Origin: Pseudomonas fortuita
Lineage (GTDB): Bacteria; Pseudomonadota; Gammaproteobacteria; Pseudomonadales; Pseudomonadaceae
NCBI RefSeq assembly: GCF_026898135.2
Contig: NZ_CP114035.2
Coordinates: 5,187,501 to 5,251,500 of the forward strand
Length of the DNA: 64,000 bases
Reading direction: 5' to 3'
The notes under the pieces are model-generated. The model did not search any database, was not told the origin of the DNA, and saw nothing but the letters and a program-made list of their open reading frames with translations. The position numbers and the translations under genes are program-made. How positions within the stretch are numbered: position 1 is the first letter of the stretch; each line of letters starts with the position of its first letter. Of the stretch, positions 19,140 to 29,248 are shown piece after piece.

Positions 19140-19402
19140 TCAGGCTGAAACACTGCCTGGCCGACTATTCATACGATGAGTTCCGGCTGATTGTTGAGGC
19201 GTTGATTCAGGCGACAGGCTCGCGTGCTTGGCAGGATCGATTGCTGGAACACTTTATCGAAGTGGTTGAACATCCTGATGGCGCTGACCTTATCTATTAC
19301 CCCGAGGAAGATCGGGGAAGATGCGCCGAGCAGGTCATGGCGCGCGTCTTGGAATGGAGAGCGTCAAAGGGTCTTGCAGTGTTCAGAATTAAAATTAACT
19401 AG
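19133..19402 (+). CDS. colicin/pyocin DNase immunity protein (Im9-like)
   Basis: This 89-residue member of the colicin E2/E7/E8/E9 immunity family neutralises a cognate DNase by binding next to its active site. The match to Im9 is clear: LKHCLADYSYDEF corresponds to LKHSISDYTEAEF, and HPDGADLIYYPEE corresponds to HPSGSDLIYYPKE, including the conserved Tyr-Tyr pair of helix III. VLEWRASKGLAVF matches VKQWRAANGKSGF. It looks intact. Its ATG lies inside the end of the degenerate nuclease frame, so it is translationally coupled. It probably protects against bacteriocins of other strains. Confidence 0.88.
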   Translation: MVIRLKHCLADYSYDEFRLIVEALIQATGSRAWQDRLLEHFIEVVEHPDGADLIYYPEEDRGRCAEQVMARVLEWRASKGLAVFRIKIN

Positions 19403-19477
19403 CCTGCCAGGTCTGGATGCAGCTCAGAGGCTTAGCGAAGAACCTTTGCCAGCGGCGGTACATGGCACCGGCTCTGC

Positions 19478-19507
19478 CGGTGTTCGCGGCTAAAGCCGCT
19501 CCTACAG
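19478..19507. repeat. single REP-like unit
   Basis: A short REP palindrome (TTCGCGGCTAAAGCCGCTCCTACAG) lies between the immunity gene and the cysNC terminator. Confidence 0.6.
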
Positions 19508-19583
19508 TGATCGCGCAAACTTTCAGATTCTCAACAAAGCGGTTGGCCTTAAAGGCTCCGCACAACCCAAGGATTACGCGCAT

Positions 19584-19610
19584 AAAAAAACCCGCCGAAG
19601 CGGGTTTTTT
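19584..19610. terminator. bidirectional terminator, immunity gene / cysNC
   Basis: The stem AACCCGC / GCGGGTT with loop CGAA is flanked by seven A and six T residues. It lies 15 bases after the cysNC stop and serves the convergent immunity gene as well. Confidence 0.92.
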
Positions 19611-19625
19611 CTTGCAGGCCAGCGC

Positions 19626-21527
19626 TTAGATCGCGCCGCGCTGACGCAGCACGTCCAGCACCAGTTTCACACCTTCATCCACGCTGGTGGCCTGGGTGTC
19701 GATCACAAGGTCGGCATCCAGCGGCACATCGAACGGGAAGCTTTCGCCCGGGATGTTGTCGCCACCGGCCGCGTACAAGCCTTGTGGGTCACGCTCGCGG
19801 CAAGCCAGCGGCGAAGCCTGTACGTACACCGTCACCAGGCGGTCTTTGCCGATCAGGGCCTTGGCCTGTTCGCGGCCTTCGGCATCCGGGGCCACGAACG
19901 CAGCCAGGGTCAGCAGGCCGGCTTCGTTGAACTGGCGCGCCACATGGGCGGCGCGGCGCCAGTTTTCGGTGCGGCCGGCGCGGTCTTGCGGCAGGCCCTT
20001 GTTCAGGTCGTGGCGCAGGTTCTGGCCGTCCAGCACGTACACCGCACGGCCCATGTCGAACAGCTTGCGCTCCACGGCATAGGCCAGGGTGCTCTTGCCA
20101 GCGCCGGACAGGCCGCTGAACAGCACGGTGGCTGGCTGCTGGCCGAAGCGCAGGGCGCGCTCTTCGGTAGACACGTGGGCCTGCTTGCCATGCTGGCCGG
20201 TGCTGCCGTGTGGCAGAACGGGTGGCGCGATGATCATGCCGGCACCGACGGTGCCGTTGGTCAGGCGGTCGATGACAATGAACGCACCGGTGGTGCGGTT
20301 GCTGTCGTAGCCGTCCAGGGCGATCGAGGTGTCCAGCGCTACCTTCACGCGGCCGATCTCGTTCAGCTGCAGCGCGCTGGCAGCGCCCTGCTCCAGGGTG
20401 TTCACATCGACCTTGTGGGTGATGCTGGCAATCGAGCCCGGCACATAGCTGGTGGCGCGCTTGATGTCGTACTTCTTGCCCGGGAGCATTGGCTCCTCGG
20501 CCATCCACACCAGCATGGCGTCGAACTGATCGGTCACTGGCGGCACGTTGTCGGCATGTACCAGCAGGTCGCCACGGGAGATGTCGATCTCGTCTTCCAT
20601 GGTCAGGGTCACGGCTTGGCCTGGGCCGGCGTTTTCCAGCTCACCTTCGTAGGTGACGATGGACTTGACGCGGCTGCTCTTGCCCGACGGCAGCACGACG
20701 ATTTCGTCGCCCTTGTGCACCACGCCACTGGCGATGGTGCCGGCGAAGCCGCGGAAGTTCAGGTTCGGGCGGTTCACGTACTGCACCGGGAAGCGCAGGT
20801 CGGTGAAGTTGCGGTCGGCCGCAACCTCGACGGTTTCGAGGATTTCCATCAGCGTCGGGCCGGCGTACCACGGCGATTGCTCGCTGTGGTTGACCACGTT
20901 GTCGCCCTTGAGCGCCGACATTGGTACGAAGTGCAGGCTGCTCGGGGTCAGGTTGATGGCTTCGGCAAACTTCAGGTAGTCGGCCTTGATCGACTCGAAG
21001 ACGCCTTCATCGAAGCCCTTCAGGTCCATCTTGTTGACTGCGACCACGATGTGCTTGATGCCCAGCAGCGAGGCAATGTAGCTGTGGCGGCGGGTCTGGG
21101 TCTGCACGCCATAGCGGGCATCGACCAGGATGATCGCCAGGTCACAGGTGGACGCACCGGTGGCCATGTTGCGGGTGTACTGCTCGTGGCCAGGGGTGTC
21201 GGCGATGATGAACTTGCGTTTGGCGGTGGAGAAGTAGCGGTAGGCGACATCGATGGTGATGCCCTGCTCGCGCTCGGCCTGCAGGCCGTCGACCAGCAGT
21301 GCCAGGTCGACTTCTTCGCCGGTAGTGCCGACTTTCTTCGAATCACGGGTGATGGCTTCGAGGTGGTCCTCGTAGATCATCTTCGAGTCGTGCAGCAGGC
21401 GCCCGATCAGGGTGCTCTTGCCGTCATCCACGTTGCCACAGGTGAGGAAACGCAGCAGTTCTTTGCGCTCGTGCTGAGCCAGATAAGCGAGGATGTCTTC
21501 GCTGATCAAATCGGATTGGTGCGACAT
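19626..21527 (-). CDS. cysNC: bifunctional sulfate adenylyltransferase subunit 1 / adenylylsulfate kinase
   Basis: This 633-residue fusion makes APS (as GTPase partner of CysD) and phosphorylates it to PAPS. CysN part: P-loop GNVDDGKST (31-39), DTPGHEQY and NKMD, then EF-Tu-like beta-barrels. CysC part: P-loop GLSGAGKS (472-479) and [15 protein letters not shown]. The serine that is phosphorylated in E. coli CysC (ISPHR) is alanine here (VAPDA). The start [11 protein letters not shown] follows cysD by 16 bases; an upstream in-frame start lies inside cysD and was rejected. It feeds assimilatory sulfate reduction and sulfation. Confidence 0.95.
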   Translation of the reverse strand: MSHQSDLISEDILAYLAQHERKELLRFLTCGNVDDGKSTLIGRLLHDSKMIYEDHLEAITRDSKKVGTTGEEVDLALLVDGLQAEREQGITIDVAYRYFSTAKRKFIIADTPGHEQYTRNMATGASTCDLAIILVDARYGVQTQTRRHSYIASLLGIKHIVVAVNKMDLKGFDEGVFESIKADYLKFAEAINLTPSSLHFVPMSALKGDNVVNHSEQSPWYAGPTLMEILETVEVAADRNFTDLRFPVQYVNRPNLNFRGFAGTIASGVVHKGDEIVVLPSGKSSRVKSIVTYEGELENAGPGQAVTLTMEDEIDISRGDLLVHADNVPPVTDQFDAMLVWMAEEPMLPGKKYDIKRATSYVPGSIASITHKVDVNTLEQGAASALQLNEIGRVKVALDTSIALDGYDSNRTTGAFIVIDRLTNGTVGAGMIIAPPVLPHGSTGQHGKQAHVSTEERALRFGQQPATVLFSGLSGAGKSTLAYAVERKLFDMGRAVYVLDGQNLRHDLNKGLPQDRAGRTENWRRAAHVARQFNEAGLLTLAAFVAPDAEGREQAKALIGKDRLVTVYVQASPLACRERDPQGLYAAGGDNIPGESFPFDVPLDADLVIDTQATSVDEGVKLVLDVLRQRGAI

Positions 21528-21543
21528 GGAGTAACCCTGAAAA

Positions 21544-22461
21544 TTAGAAGTAGCCCTGACGTTTCTTGTCTTCCATGGAACCGGCGCCATCGTGGTCGAT
21601 GACCCGGCCCTGGCGCTCGGAAGTGCGCGTCAGGAGCATTTCCTGAATGATGTCGGTCAGCGTTTCGGCTTCCGACTCGACAGCCCCCGTCAACGGGTAG
21701 CAACCGAGGGTACGGAAACGCACCTTCTTCTTGACGATACGGGCTTTCTCTTCCTCGGAGAGGTGCTCGAGGATACGCTCGTCGTCGATCATGATCAGGG
21801 TGCCGTTCTTCTCGATGACTTCACGCTCGGCGGCGAAGTACAGCGGCACGATCGGGATGCCTTCTAGGTAGATGTACTGCCAGATGTCCAGCTCGGTCCA
21901 GTTCGACAGCGGGAACACGCGGATCGACTCGCCCTTGTTGACCTTGCCGTTGTACACGTTCCACAGCTCGGGGCGCTGGTTCTTCGGGTCCCAGCGGTGC
22001 TTGCTGTCGCGGAACGAATACACACGCTCTTTGGCCCGCGACTTCTCTTCGTCGCGGCGCGCGCCACCAAAGGCGGCGTCGAAACCATGCTTGTCCAGTG
22101 CCTGCTTCAGGCCCTGGGTCTTCATGATGTCGGTGTGCTTGGAGCTGCCATGGGTGAACGGGTTGATGCCCTGCGCCACACCCTCAGGGTTGACGTGGGT
22201 GATCAGTTCCAGGCCCATTTCCTCGACCATCTTGTCGCGGAAGCTGTACATCTCCTGGAATTTCCACTGGGTGTCGACGTGCATCACCGGGAACGGCAGC
22301 TTGCCCGGGAAGAAGGCCTTGCGCGCCAGGTGCAGCATCACGGCGGAATCCTTGCCGATCGAGTACAGCATCACCGGGTTGTCGAACTCGGCGGCCACCT
22401 CGCGGATAATGTGGATGCTCTCCGCCTCCAGCTGTTTCAAGTGCGTCAGTTTGTCGACCAT
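21544..22461 (-). CDS. cysD: sulfate adenylyltransferase subunit 2
   Basis: This 305-residue PP-loop ATP pyrophosphatase forms APS from sulfate and ATP, driven by GTP hydrolysis of CysN. The PP-loop [18 protein letters not shown] lies near residue 33. [20 protein letters not shown] and the C-terminal region [16 protein letters not shown] are conserved. It heads the cysD-cysNC operon. No CysB site could be assigned in the 245-bp region upstream, which is partly REP sequence. Confidence 0.96.
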   Translation of the reverse strand: MVDKLTHLKQLEAESIHIIREVAAEFDNPVMLYSIGKDSAVMLHLARKAFFPGKLPFPVMHVDTQWKFQEMYSFRDKMVEEMGLELITHVNPEGVAQGINPFTHGSSKHTDIMKTQGLKQALDKHGFDAAFGGARRDEEKSRAKERVYSFRDSKHRWDPKNQRPELWNVYNGKVNKGESIRVFPLSNWTELDIWQYIYLEGIPIVPLYFAAEREVIEKNGTLIMIDDERILEHLSEEEKARIVKKKVRFRTLGCYPLTGAVESEAETLTDIIQEMLLTRTSERQGRVIDHDGAGSMEDKKRQGYF

Positions 22462-22600
22462 GGCTACTCACGAAAAACGATCTTATGGACGGCCTGCGGG
22501 CCGTGTTCGAGCGAGCCACTTTATCACAGCGGCTGCTTCTATTTAGGAGGCGGGCTAGATCGAAAAGGTCTAACGATATGACTGCGGGTTTGGGCTGCCA

Positions 22601-22695
22601 GGCCCGGCCCTTTCGCGGGCTCGCCCGCTCCCACAGGTATTGCCCCCCCAGGCTTGGTGCGATCCCTGTGGGAGCGGGCGAGCCCGCGAAGCAGG
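22601..22695. repeat. REP pair upstream of cysD
   Basis: Two inverted REP units face each other, CGGCCCTTTCGCGGGCTCG... and its inverse ending GCGAGCCCGCGAAGC, separated by about 27 bases. They lie between cysD and the NIF3-like gene, which point the same way (minus), so they could end the cysD-upstream transcript or stabilise an mRNA end. Confidence 0.85.
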
Positions 22696-22706
22696 CAACG
22701 CTGATA

Positions 22707-23465
22707 TCAAATGGGATTGGGGCAATCAATGAACAGGTGCTCCACGGCAAACCGCCGCGCCAGGTAATCGCCCAGTGCCTGCACCCCGTAACGCTCGGTG
22801 GCATGGTGCCCGGCAGCAATGAAACTGACGCCATTCTCGCGCGCACTGTGATAGGTCTGCTCCGACGCCTCGCCGGTCAGGTACAGGTCCACCCCGGCGG
22901 TAATCGCCGTGTCGATGTAACCCTGCCCGCCACCGGTGCACCAGCCGACCCGGCGGATCATCTGCTCCCCCTCCACCAGCAATGGCTCACGCCCCAGCAC
23001 TTCCTGAACCCGCCGGGCAAAATCGCGGGCAGTCACAGGTTCGGCCAGTGAGCCGACCAACCCGACCACCTTGGGGTTCTCCGGGTCCAGCGGCCCTTCG
23101 ACGGTGATGTCCAGTTGCCGCGCCAGCTGCACGTTGTTGCCCACCTCCGGGTGAACATCCAGCGGCAGGTGAAACGCCAGCAGGCTGATGTCGTTGTTCA
23201 GCAAGGTTTTCAGACGACGCTGGCGGATACCGGTGATGCACGGGTTCTCACCCTTCCAGAAGTAACCATGGTGCACCAGCACCAGGTCGGCCTGGGCCTC
23301 GACCGCAGCATCCAGCAACGCCTGGCTGGCGGTAACACCACTGACGATACGGCTGACCTGCGGCCGGCCCTCTACTTGCAGGCCATTGGGGCAATAATCC
23401 TGGATCTTCGCGCTGCCCAGGTAACGCTCGGCTTCCTCGACCAGGGTGTTTAGAGCGACGGCCAT
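22707..23465 (-). CDS. NIF3/YbgI-family dinuclear metal protein
   Basis: This 252-residue NIF3-like protein (GTP cyclohydrolase I type 2-like family) forms toroidal hexamers with a two-metal site. The metal-binding segments VLVHHGYFWKG (about residue 63) and AAGHHATERYG (about 218) are intact, as is LTGEASEQTYHSA. The molecular function is unsettled; links to DNA damage and NAD repair exist for homologues. It is divergent from algW, an arrangement common in Pseudomonas. Confidence 0.9.
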   Translation of the reverse strand: MAVALNTLVEEAERYLGSAKIQDYCPNGLQVEGRPQVSRIVSGVTASQALLDAAVEAQADLVLVHHGYFWKGENPCITGIRQRRLKTLLNNDISLLAFHLPLDVHPEVGNNVQLARQLDITVEGPLDPENPKVVGLVGSLAEPVTARDFARRVQEVLGREPLLVEGEQMIRRVGWCTGGGQGYIDTAITAGVDLYLTGEASEQTYHSARENGVSFIAAGHHATERYGVQALGDYLARRFAVEHLFIDCPNPI

Positions 23466-23633
23466 GAAAATCTCCTCGAAAACTGCGCTTTTCTCGGGCG
23501 CAACGCCAATGGAACGCCCGTATAATGCCGGCCATTATGGGCCGTCGCCGGCACTGGGGGAACCGGTGTATGATCCCGCGCGCTCATGCCCCACTGCGCG
23601 GCCACTGGCCCTCGCTCTTTCCAGGATTCGTTC

Positions 23634-24794
23634 ATGTTCAAGGCTTTGCGTTACTTTGGCTGGCCCCTGCTTACCGGCGTACTGATCGCCATGCTGATCA
23701 TCCAGCGCTTCCCGGAGTGGGTAGGCCTGCCCAGCCAGGACGTCAACCTGCAACAGGCACCGCAGACCACGCGGATCATGCAAGGCCCGGTGTCGTACGC
23801 CGACGCCGTGACACTGGCTGCCCCTGCAGTGGTCAACCTGTACACCACCAAGGTGGTGAACAAGAGTGCACATCCGCTGTTCGAAGACCCGCAGTTCCGC
23901 CGCTTCTTCGGCGATAACCTGCCCAAGCAGCGCCGCTGGGAGTCGAGCCTGGGCTCGGCGGTGATCATGAGCCCCGAGGGCTACCTGCTGACCAACAACC
24001 ACGTCACCAGCGGCGCCGACCAGATCGTCGTGGCCCTGAAAGATGGCCGCGAAACCCTGGCCCGCGTGATCGGCAGCGACCCGGAAACCGACCTGGCGGT
24101 GCTGAAGATTGACCTGAAGAACCTGCCGGCGATCACCATAGGCCGTTCGGACACCATTCACATCGGCGACGTGTCGCTGGCCATCGGCAACCCGTTTGGT
24201 GTTGGCCAGACCGTGACCATGGGTATCATCAGCGCTACCGGCCGTAACCAGCTGGGCCTGAACAACTACGAAGACTTCATCCAGACCGACGCAGCGATCA
24301 ACCCCGGCAACTCGGGCGGCGCGCTGGTCGATGCCAATGGCAACCTGGTTGGCATCAACACCGCGATTTTCTCCAAGTCCGGCGGTTCACAAGGCATTGG
24401 CTTCGCCATCCCGGTGAAACTGGCACTGGAGGTAATGAAGTCGATCGTCGAGCACGGCCAGGTGATCCGTGGCTGGCTGGGCATCGAGGTGCAACCGCTG
24501 AGCCAGGAGCTGGCCGAATCGTTCGGCATGAAGGACCGCCCGGGTATCGTGGTTGCAGGTATTTTCCGCGAAGGCCCGGCGGCCAAGGCCGGGTTGCAAC
24601 TGGGTGACGTGATCCTGAGCATCAACGGCGAACCGGCCGGTGATGGCCGCAAGTCGATGAACCAAGTGGCGCGGATCAAACCCAACGAGAAGATCACCAT
24701 CGAGGTGATGCGCAATGGGCAGCAGTTGAAGCTGGTTGCCGAGGTGGGGCTGCGGCCGCCGCCGGCGCCGGCTGCCAGCCAGGAAGAGAAATAA
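23634..24794 (+). CDS. algW: AlgW, DegS-like periplasmic serine protease controlling MucA/AlgU
   Basis: This membrane-anchored protease senses misfolded envelope proteins through its PDZ domain and makes the first cut in the anti-sigma factor MucA, releasing AlgU (sigma-22) to switch on alginate. The 386-residue product has an N-terminal membrane anchor (about 8-24). The trypsin-like domain has His123 (NNHVTSG), Asp153 (ETDLAV) and Ser227 (GNSGG), followed by a single PDZ domain (about 270-370) and a Pro/Ala-rich tail. The start MFKALRYFGW gives exactly the triad numbering of P. aeruginosa AlgW. Its output, the alginate operon, lies 13 kb downstream. Confidence 0.95.
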   Translation: MFKALRYFGWPLLTGVLIAMLIIQRFPEWVGLPSQDVNLQQAPQTTRIMQGPVSYADAVTLAAPAVVNLYTTKVVNKSAHPLFEDPQFRRFFGDNLPKQRRWESSLGSAVIMSPEGYLLTNNHVTSGADQIVVALKDGRETLARVIGSDPETDLAVLKIDLKNLPAITIGRSDTIHIGDVSLAIGNPFGVGQTVTMGIISATGRNQLGLNNYEDFIQTDAAINPGNSGGALVDANGNLVGINTAIFSKSGGSQGIGFAIPVKLALEVMKSIVEHGQVIRGWLGIEVQPLSQELAESFGMKDRPGIVVAGIFREGPAAKAGLQLGDVILSINGEPAGDGRKSMNQVARIKPNEKITIEVMRNGQQLKLVAEVGLRPPPAPAASQEEK

Positions 24795-24798
24795 ACCC

Positions 24799-24915
24799 AG
24801 GGCCGCGTTGCGGCCCTTCGCGGGCACGCGCGCTTCCACAGGAACTACGCTGGCTCCAAAGCCAGCGCTAAACCTGTGGGAGCGGGCGTGCCCGTGAAGG
24901 GCTGCCGCGCAGCCC
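24799..24915. repeat. REP pair between algW and aapP
   Basis: Two inverted REP-like units (CGGCCCTTCGCGGGCACG and inverse CGTGCCCGTGAAGGG) enclose a small inner palindrome CTGGCTCCAAAGCCAG. The right end forms GGGCTGCCGCGCAGCCC just after the aapP stop. It separates the convergent algW and aapP and probably serves as a transcript end. Confidence 0.8.
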
Positions 24916-24923
24916 AAACAGCA

Positions 24924-25688
24924 TCAATGCAGGATCTGGCTCAGGAACAACCGGGTCCGGTCACTGCGCGGCCGGTCGAAGAAGTCATCCGGCGCCGCCT
25001 GCTCCACAATCTCCCCCTTGTCCATGAAGATCACCCGGTTCGCCACGGTGCGGGCAAAACCCATCTCGTGGGTCACGCAGAGCATGGTCATGCCGTCTTC
25101 GGCCAGGCCCACCATGGTATCGAGCACTTCCTTGACCATTTCAGGGTCCAGCGCCGAGGTCGGCTCGTCGAACAGCATGATCTTCGGCTTCATGCACAGC
25201 GCACGGGCAATCGCCACACGCTGCTGCTGGCCACCCGACAACTGCCCCGGGTACTTGTGCGCCTGCTCGGGAATACGCACGCGCTCCAAATAATGCATGG
25301 CAATTTCCTCGGCCTTGCGCCGCGGCATCTTGCGCACCCACATCGGCGCCAAGGTGCAGTTTTCCAGAATGCTCAGGTGCGGGAACAGGTTGAAGTGCTG
25401 GAACACCATGCCCACTTCACGGCGGATGGCCTCGATCTGCTTGAGGTCGTTGGTCAGCTCGACGCCATCGACCACGATGCGCCCCTGCTGGTGCTCTTCC
25501 AGGCGGTTGAGGCAACGGATGGTGGTGGACTTGCCCGAGCCGGATGGCCCGCACAGCACAATGCGCTCGCCCTGGCGCACGTTCAGGTTGATGTCCTTGA
25601 GCACATGGAACTGGCCGTACCACTTGTTCACACCCTGCATCTGGATGATGCCTTCGGGGCCGGCAGGCTGCTTGATCGCTTCACTCAT
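24924..25688 (-). CDS. aapP: general L-amino-acid ABC transporter, ATP-binding subunit
   Basis: This 254-residue polar amino-acid transporter ATPase energises the AapQM permease. Walker A is GPSGSGKST (about 47-55), the Q-loop is [10 protein letters not shown], the signature is LSGGQQQR, Walker B is [12 protein letters not shown] and the switch His is CVTHEM. The start MSEAIKQP was chosen because the longer frame lies in aapM. It ends the aapJQMP operon. Confidence 0.95.
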   Translation of the reverse strand: MSEAIKQPAGPEGIIQMQGVNKWYGQFHVLKDINLNVRQGERIVLCGPSGSGKSTTIRCLNRLEEHQQGRIVVDGVELTNDLKQIEAIRREVGMVFQHFNLFPHLSILENCTLAPMWVRKMPRRKAEEIAMHYLERVRIPEQAHKYPGQLSGGQQQRVAIARALCMKPKIMLFDEPTSALDPEMVKEVLDTMVGLAEDGMTMLCVTHEMGFARTVANRVIFMDKGEIVEQAAPDDFFDRPRSDRTRLFLSQILH

Positions 25689-25698
25689 TTCGAAACTC

Positions 25699-26796
25699 CT
25701 AACGCTTGTGGCCAGTGTCCAGCTTGCGCTCCAGGTGCATGGAGTAGCGGGACATACCGAAACAGAAAATCCAGAACACCAGGGCGGCGAACACATAGCC
25801 CTCGGTAGCCATGCCCAGCCAGGCCGGGTCGGCGGCGGCTTGCTTGACGCTGTTCAGCAGGTCGAACAGGCCGATGATGATCACCAGGCTGGTGTCCTTG
25901 AACAGGGCAATGAAGGTGTTGACGATGCCGGGAATCACCAGCTTGAGCGCTTGCGGCAGAATCACCAGGCCCATCGAACGCCAATAGCCCAGGCCCATGG
26001 CGGCGGCAGCTTCGTACTGGCCCTTGGGGATGGCCTGCAAACCACCGCGCACCACCTCGGCGATATACGCCGACTGGAACAGGATCACGCCGATCATCGC
26101 CCGCAGCAGCTTGTCGAAGCTCATGCCTTCGGGCAGGAACAACGGCAGCATCACCGACGACATGAACAGCACGGTGATCAATGGCACGCCGCGCCAGAAC
26201 TCGATGAAGGTCACGCACACCACCTTCACGGCCGGCATCCTCGAACGCCGGCCCAGGGCCAGCAGGATGCCCAGTGGCAAGGCGCCGACGATACCCACGG
26301 TGGCAATCACCAGGGTCAGCATCAGCCCGCCCCACTGGCTGGTCGGTACGCTCTCCAGGCCCAGGTACCCACCGTGCAGCAGGGTGTAGGCCAGTACCGG
26401 GTACAGCACCAGGAAGCCCAGGCCGTAGAAGGCCTTGCGCGGGAAGCGCTTGATGAACAGCGGCGCAGCGCCGATGACGGCAAGCCACACCGTCAGGTCC
26501 ACCCGCCAGCGCAGCTCGGCCGGGTAGTAGCCGTACATGAACTGGCCAAAGCGCTGCTGCACGAACACCCAGCAGGCGCCCTCCTTGGTGCAGTCGGCGC
26601 GTGTGGTGCCGACCCAGTTGGCGTCGATCAACGCCCACTGAACAAGCGGCGGTACGATCAGCCATACCAGGTAGATGGCGAACAGGGTCAACAGCGTGTT
26701 GAGCCAGCTGGAGAACAGATTGGCACGCATCCATGCGAGCACGCCGACGGTTTTCACCGGTGGCGGCATATCGGGTTTGAAAACATGGGCATTCAC
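25699..26796 (-). CDS. aapM: general L-amino-acid ABC transporter, permease AapM
   Basis: This 365-residue inner-membrane permease has several membrane helices and a long N-terminal extension containing a periplasmic loop. The C-terminal half is the HisMQ-type domain, with coupling segment [21 protein letters not shown] contacting AapP. It forms a heteromeric channel with AapQ. It is 10 bases from aapQ and 10 bases before aapP. Confidence 0.93.
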   Translation of the reverse strand: MNAHVFKPDMPPPVKTVGVLAWMRANLFSSWLNTLLTLFAIYLVWLIVPPLVQWALIDANWVGTTRADCTKEGACWVFVQQRFGQFMYGYYPAELRWRVDLTVWLAVIGAAPLFIKRFPRKAFYGLGFLVLYPVLAYTLLHGGYLGLESVPTSQWGGLMLTLVIATVGIVGALPLGILLALGRRSRMPAVKVVCVTFIEFWRGVPLITVLFMSSVMLPLFLPEGMSFDKLLRAMIGVILFQSAYIAEVVRGGLQAIPKGQYEAAAAMGLGYWRSMGLVILPQALKLVIPGIVNTFIALFKDTSLVIIIGLFDLLNSVKQAAADPAWLGMATEGYVFAALVFWIFCFGMSRYSMHLERKLDTGHKR

Positions 26797-26806
26797 AGGC
26801 GTATCC

Positions 26807-27985
26807 TCACCGCTCGATCAGCGCAATGCGCTTGTTGTACCAGTTCATCAGCAGCGAAATGCTGATGCTGATGGCGAGATAGACACTCATGGTGATGGCG
26901 ATCACCTCGATAGCCTGGCCGGTCTGATTGAGCACGGTGCCGGCGAACAGCGAGACCATCTCCGGGTAGCCGATACCGGCCGCCAGCGACGAGTTCTTCG
27001 CCAGGTTCAGGTACTGGCTGGTCAGCGGCGGAATGATCACCCGCAGTGCCTGGGGAATGATCACCTTGCGCAGGGTCGGGCCCTCGCGCAGGCCCAGCGA
27101 GCGCGCGGCCTCGGTCTGGCCATGGCTGACCGAACGGATGCCAGAACGCACGATTTCAGCGATGAAAGCTGCCGTGTAGATAGTCAGCGCCAAGGTCAGC
27201 GCCAGCAGTTCGGGGATCAGCACCCAGCCACCGACGAAGTTGAAGCCCTTGAGCTGCGGCACCTCCCAGCTTACCGGGCTGCCGAACAACAGCACGCTCA
27301 GGCCCGGGATGACGAGCAGTAGCGCCAGCCCCCCCCAGAACTTGTGGAACGGCACGCCGGTCTCATCGAAGCGCTTGTTGGCCAGGCGCACCATCACGAC
27401 AGTGGCGGCAATCGCCACCCCCAAGGCAACGACGAACGGCCAGAAGCCATCGGCCATGGACGCGCCCGGCATGTTCAGGCCACGGTTGCTGATGAAGAAC
27501 ATATCGTCGATGTTGATGCTGCCGCGCGGTCCCGGCAGGGTCAGGAACACGGCGAAGTACCAGAACAGGATCTGCAGCAGCGGCGGAATGTTGCGGAAGG
27601 TTTCCACATACACGGTCGCCAGTTTGTTGATCATCCAGTTCGGTGACAGGCGAGCCACCCCAATGATGAAGCCCAGAACCGTCGCCAGGATGACGCCGAT
27701 GAAGGTGACCAGCAGGGTATTGAGCAGGCCGATGACGAACACCCGCGCATAACTGTCGGATTCCACATAGGGGATCAGGTGCTGGGCGATGCCGAAGCCG
27801 GCACTGCGGTCGAGGAAGTCGAAGCCCGAGGTGATACCCCGGTGTTGCAGGTTGGTTTGCGTGTTGTGGAACAGGTACCAGCCCAGGCCGACCACGAAGA
27901 CGATCGTGAGGATCTGGAACAGCCACGCGCGCACACGCGGATCGTTAAGGGACAAGCCCTTGGGTGCGCCGATTTGATTTTGCAT
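26807..27985 (-). CDS. aapQ: general L-amino-acid ABC transporter, permease AapQ
   Basis: This 392-residue permease is the partner of AapM. The HisMQ-type EAA loop TEAARSLGLREGPTLRKVII is present, and the insertion region (about 150-260) is characteristic of AapQ/BztB permeases. Membrane helices include GVILATVLGFIIGVA and a C-terminal SVYLAISISISLLM. It lies between aapJ and aapM in the operon. Confidence 0.93.
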   Translation of the reverse strand: MQNQIGAPKGLSLNDPRVRAWLFQILTIVFVVGLGWYLFHNTQTNLQHRGITSGFDFLDRSAGFGIAQHLIPYVESDSYARVFVIGLLNTLLVTFIGVILATVLGFIIGVARLSPNWMINKLATVYVETFRNIPPLLQILFWYFAVFLTLPGPRGSINIDDMFFISNRGLNMPGASMADGFWPFVVALGVAIAATVVMVRLANKRFDETGVPFHKFWGGLALLLVIPGLSVLLFGSPVSWEVPQLKGFNFVGGWVLIPELLALTLALTIYTAAFIAEIVRSGIRSVSHGQTEAARSLGLREGPTLRKVIIPQALRVIIPPLTSQYLNLAKNSSLAAGIGYPEMVSLFAGTVLNQTGQAIEVIAITMSVYLAISISISLLMNWYNKRIALIER

Positions 27986-28052
27986 GAAGTGCCCCGGACA
28001 GTAGGGATTCGAACAGCCTGCAGCGGCGGGATGCCGCCGCAGGGTGCAACCA

Positions 28053-29081
28053 TCAGCGCACGGGTGGCGCGTACTGGATGCCGCCGTTGTTCCACAGGGC
28101 GTTCATGCCACGGTCGATCTTCAGGTCGGTGCTCTGGCCCAGGTTCTTCTCGAACACTTCACCGTAGTTGCCGACTTGCTTGACGATCTGTACTACCCAG
28201 TCTTTGGGCAGCTTGAGGTCCTTGCCGTACTCACCATCCGCACCCAACAGGCGGGCGACGTCAGGGTTTTTGGTGCCCTTGGCTTCGGCCTCGACATTTT
28301 TCGAGGTGATGCCTGCCTCTTCGGCGTTGAGCATGGCGAACAGGGTCCACTTGACGATGCTGAACCACTCCTCGTCGCCTTTGCGCACCACCGGGCCCAG
28401 TGGCTCCTTGGAGATGGTTTCCGGCAGTACCACGTAGTCGGTCGGCGCGGCCAGCTTGGAACGCTGGGCAAACAGCTGCGACTTGTCCGAGGTCAGCACG
28501 TCGCAACGGCCCGACTCCAGCGACTTGGCGCTTTCGTCCGAGGTGTCGAAGGTGATCGGGGTGTACTTCAGGTTATTGGCGCGGAAGAAGTCCGACACGT
28601 TCAACTCGGTGGTGGTACCGGCCTGGATACAGATGGTTGCGCCATCGAGCTCTTTGGCGCTGGATACACCCAGCTTCTTGTTGACCAGGAAGCCAACCCC
28701 GTCGTAGTAGGTGACACCGGCAAACACCAGGCCCATGCCGGCATCGCGCGAGCTGGTCCAGGTGGTGTTGCGCGACAGCACGTCGACCTCGCCCGACTGC
28801 AGGGCGGTGAAGCGTTCCTTGGCGTTGAGCTGGCTGAACTTGACCTTGGTCGCGTCGCCGAACACGGCAGCGGCCACGGCGCGGCAGACATCGGCGTCGA
28901 TACCGACGATCTTGCCTTGCGCATCAGGTACCGAGAAGCCCGGAAGACCGTCGCTCACGCCACACTGGACGAAGCCCTTCTTCTTGACCGCATCGAGGGT
29001 GGCGCCGGCCTGGGCATTGCTCACGGCGCCCAGTGCGGCGGCAGCGGTCAGGACTGCCAGGGTGGTTTTCAACATCTTCAT
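28053..29081 (-). CDS. aapJ: periplasmic general L-amino-acid binding protein
   Basis: This 342-residue binding protein delivers a broad range of L-amino acids to AapQMP. It has a signal peptide ending about residue 25 (AVSNAQA), then the family-3 solute-binding core: VSDGLPGFSVPDAQGKIVGID, DVDVCRAVAAAVFGD-type segment and RNTTWTSSRDAGMGLVF. The Shine-Dalgarno GGAGGTT is very strong, fitting a highly expressed first gene. A sigma-54 promoter lies about 170 bases upstream. Confidence 0.95.
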   Translation of the reverse strand: MKMLKTTLAVLTAAAALGAVSNAQAGATLDAVKKKGFVQCGVSDGLPGFSVPDAQGKIVGIDADVCRAVAAAVFGDATKVKFSQLNAKERFTALQSGEVDVLSRNTTWTSSRDAGMGLVFAGVTYYDGVGFLVNKKLGVSSAKELDGATICIQAGTTTELNVSDFFRANNLKYTPITFDTSDESAKSLESGRCDVLTSDKSQLFAQRSKLAAPTDYVVLPETISKEPLGPVVRKGDEEWFSIVKWTLFAMLNAEEAGITSKNVEAEAKGTKNPDVARLLGADGEYGKDLKLPKDWVVQIVKQVGNYGEVFEKNLGQSTDLKIDRGMNALWNNGGIQYAPPVR

Positions 29082-29248
29082 TCACAACCTCCAAATCGCT
29101 CTTGTTGTATCGAGCCGGAATTGCACCGCACCCTTTTGAGGCGTATCCGACCCATATTGGCTTGTTATTGGGTCACTTGGCGCAATGGACTGTTCTGTGA
29201 CAGCCTTCGCGTGCAAAGGGTGTTACCGTTTCGGCCTGCCCTTTGCAT

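Noticed and set aside
19782..21602. 606-codon open frame antisense to cysNC
   Set aside because: Fully covered by the conserved cysNC coding sequence; no family resemblance.
25297..26865. 522-codon plus-strand frame opposite aapP/aapM
   Set aside because: His/Gln-rich shadow of the transporter genes; no start context or domain.
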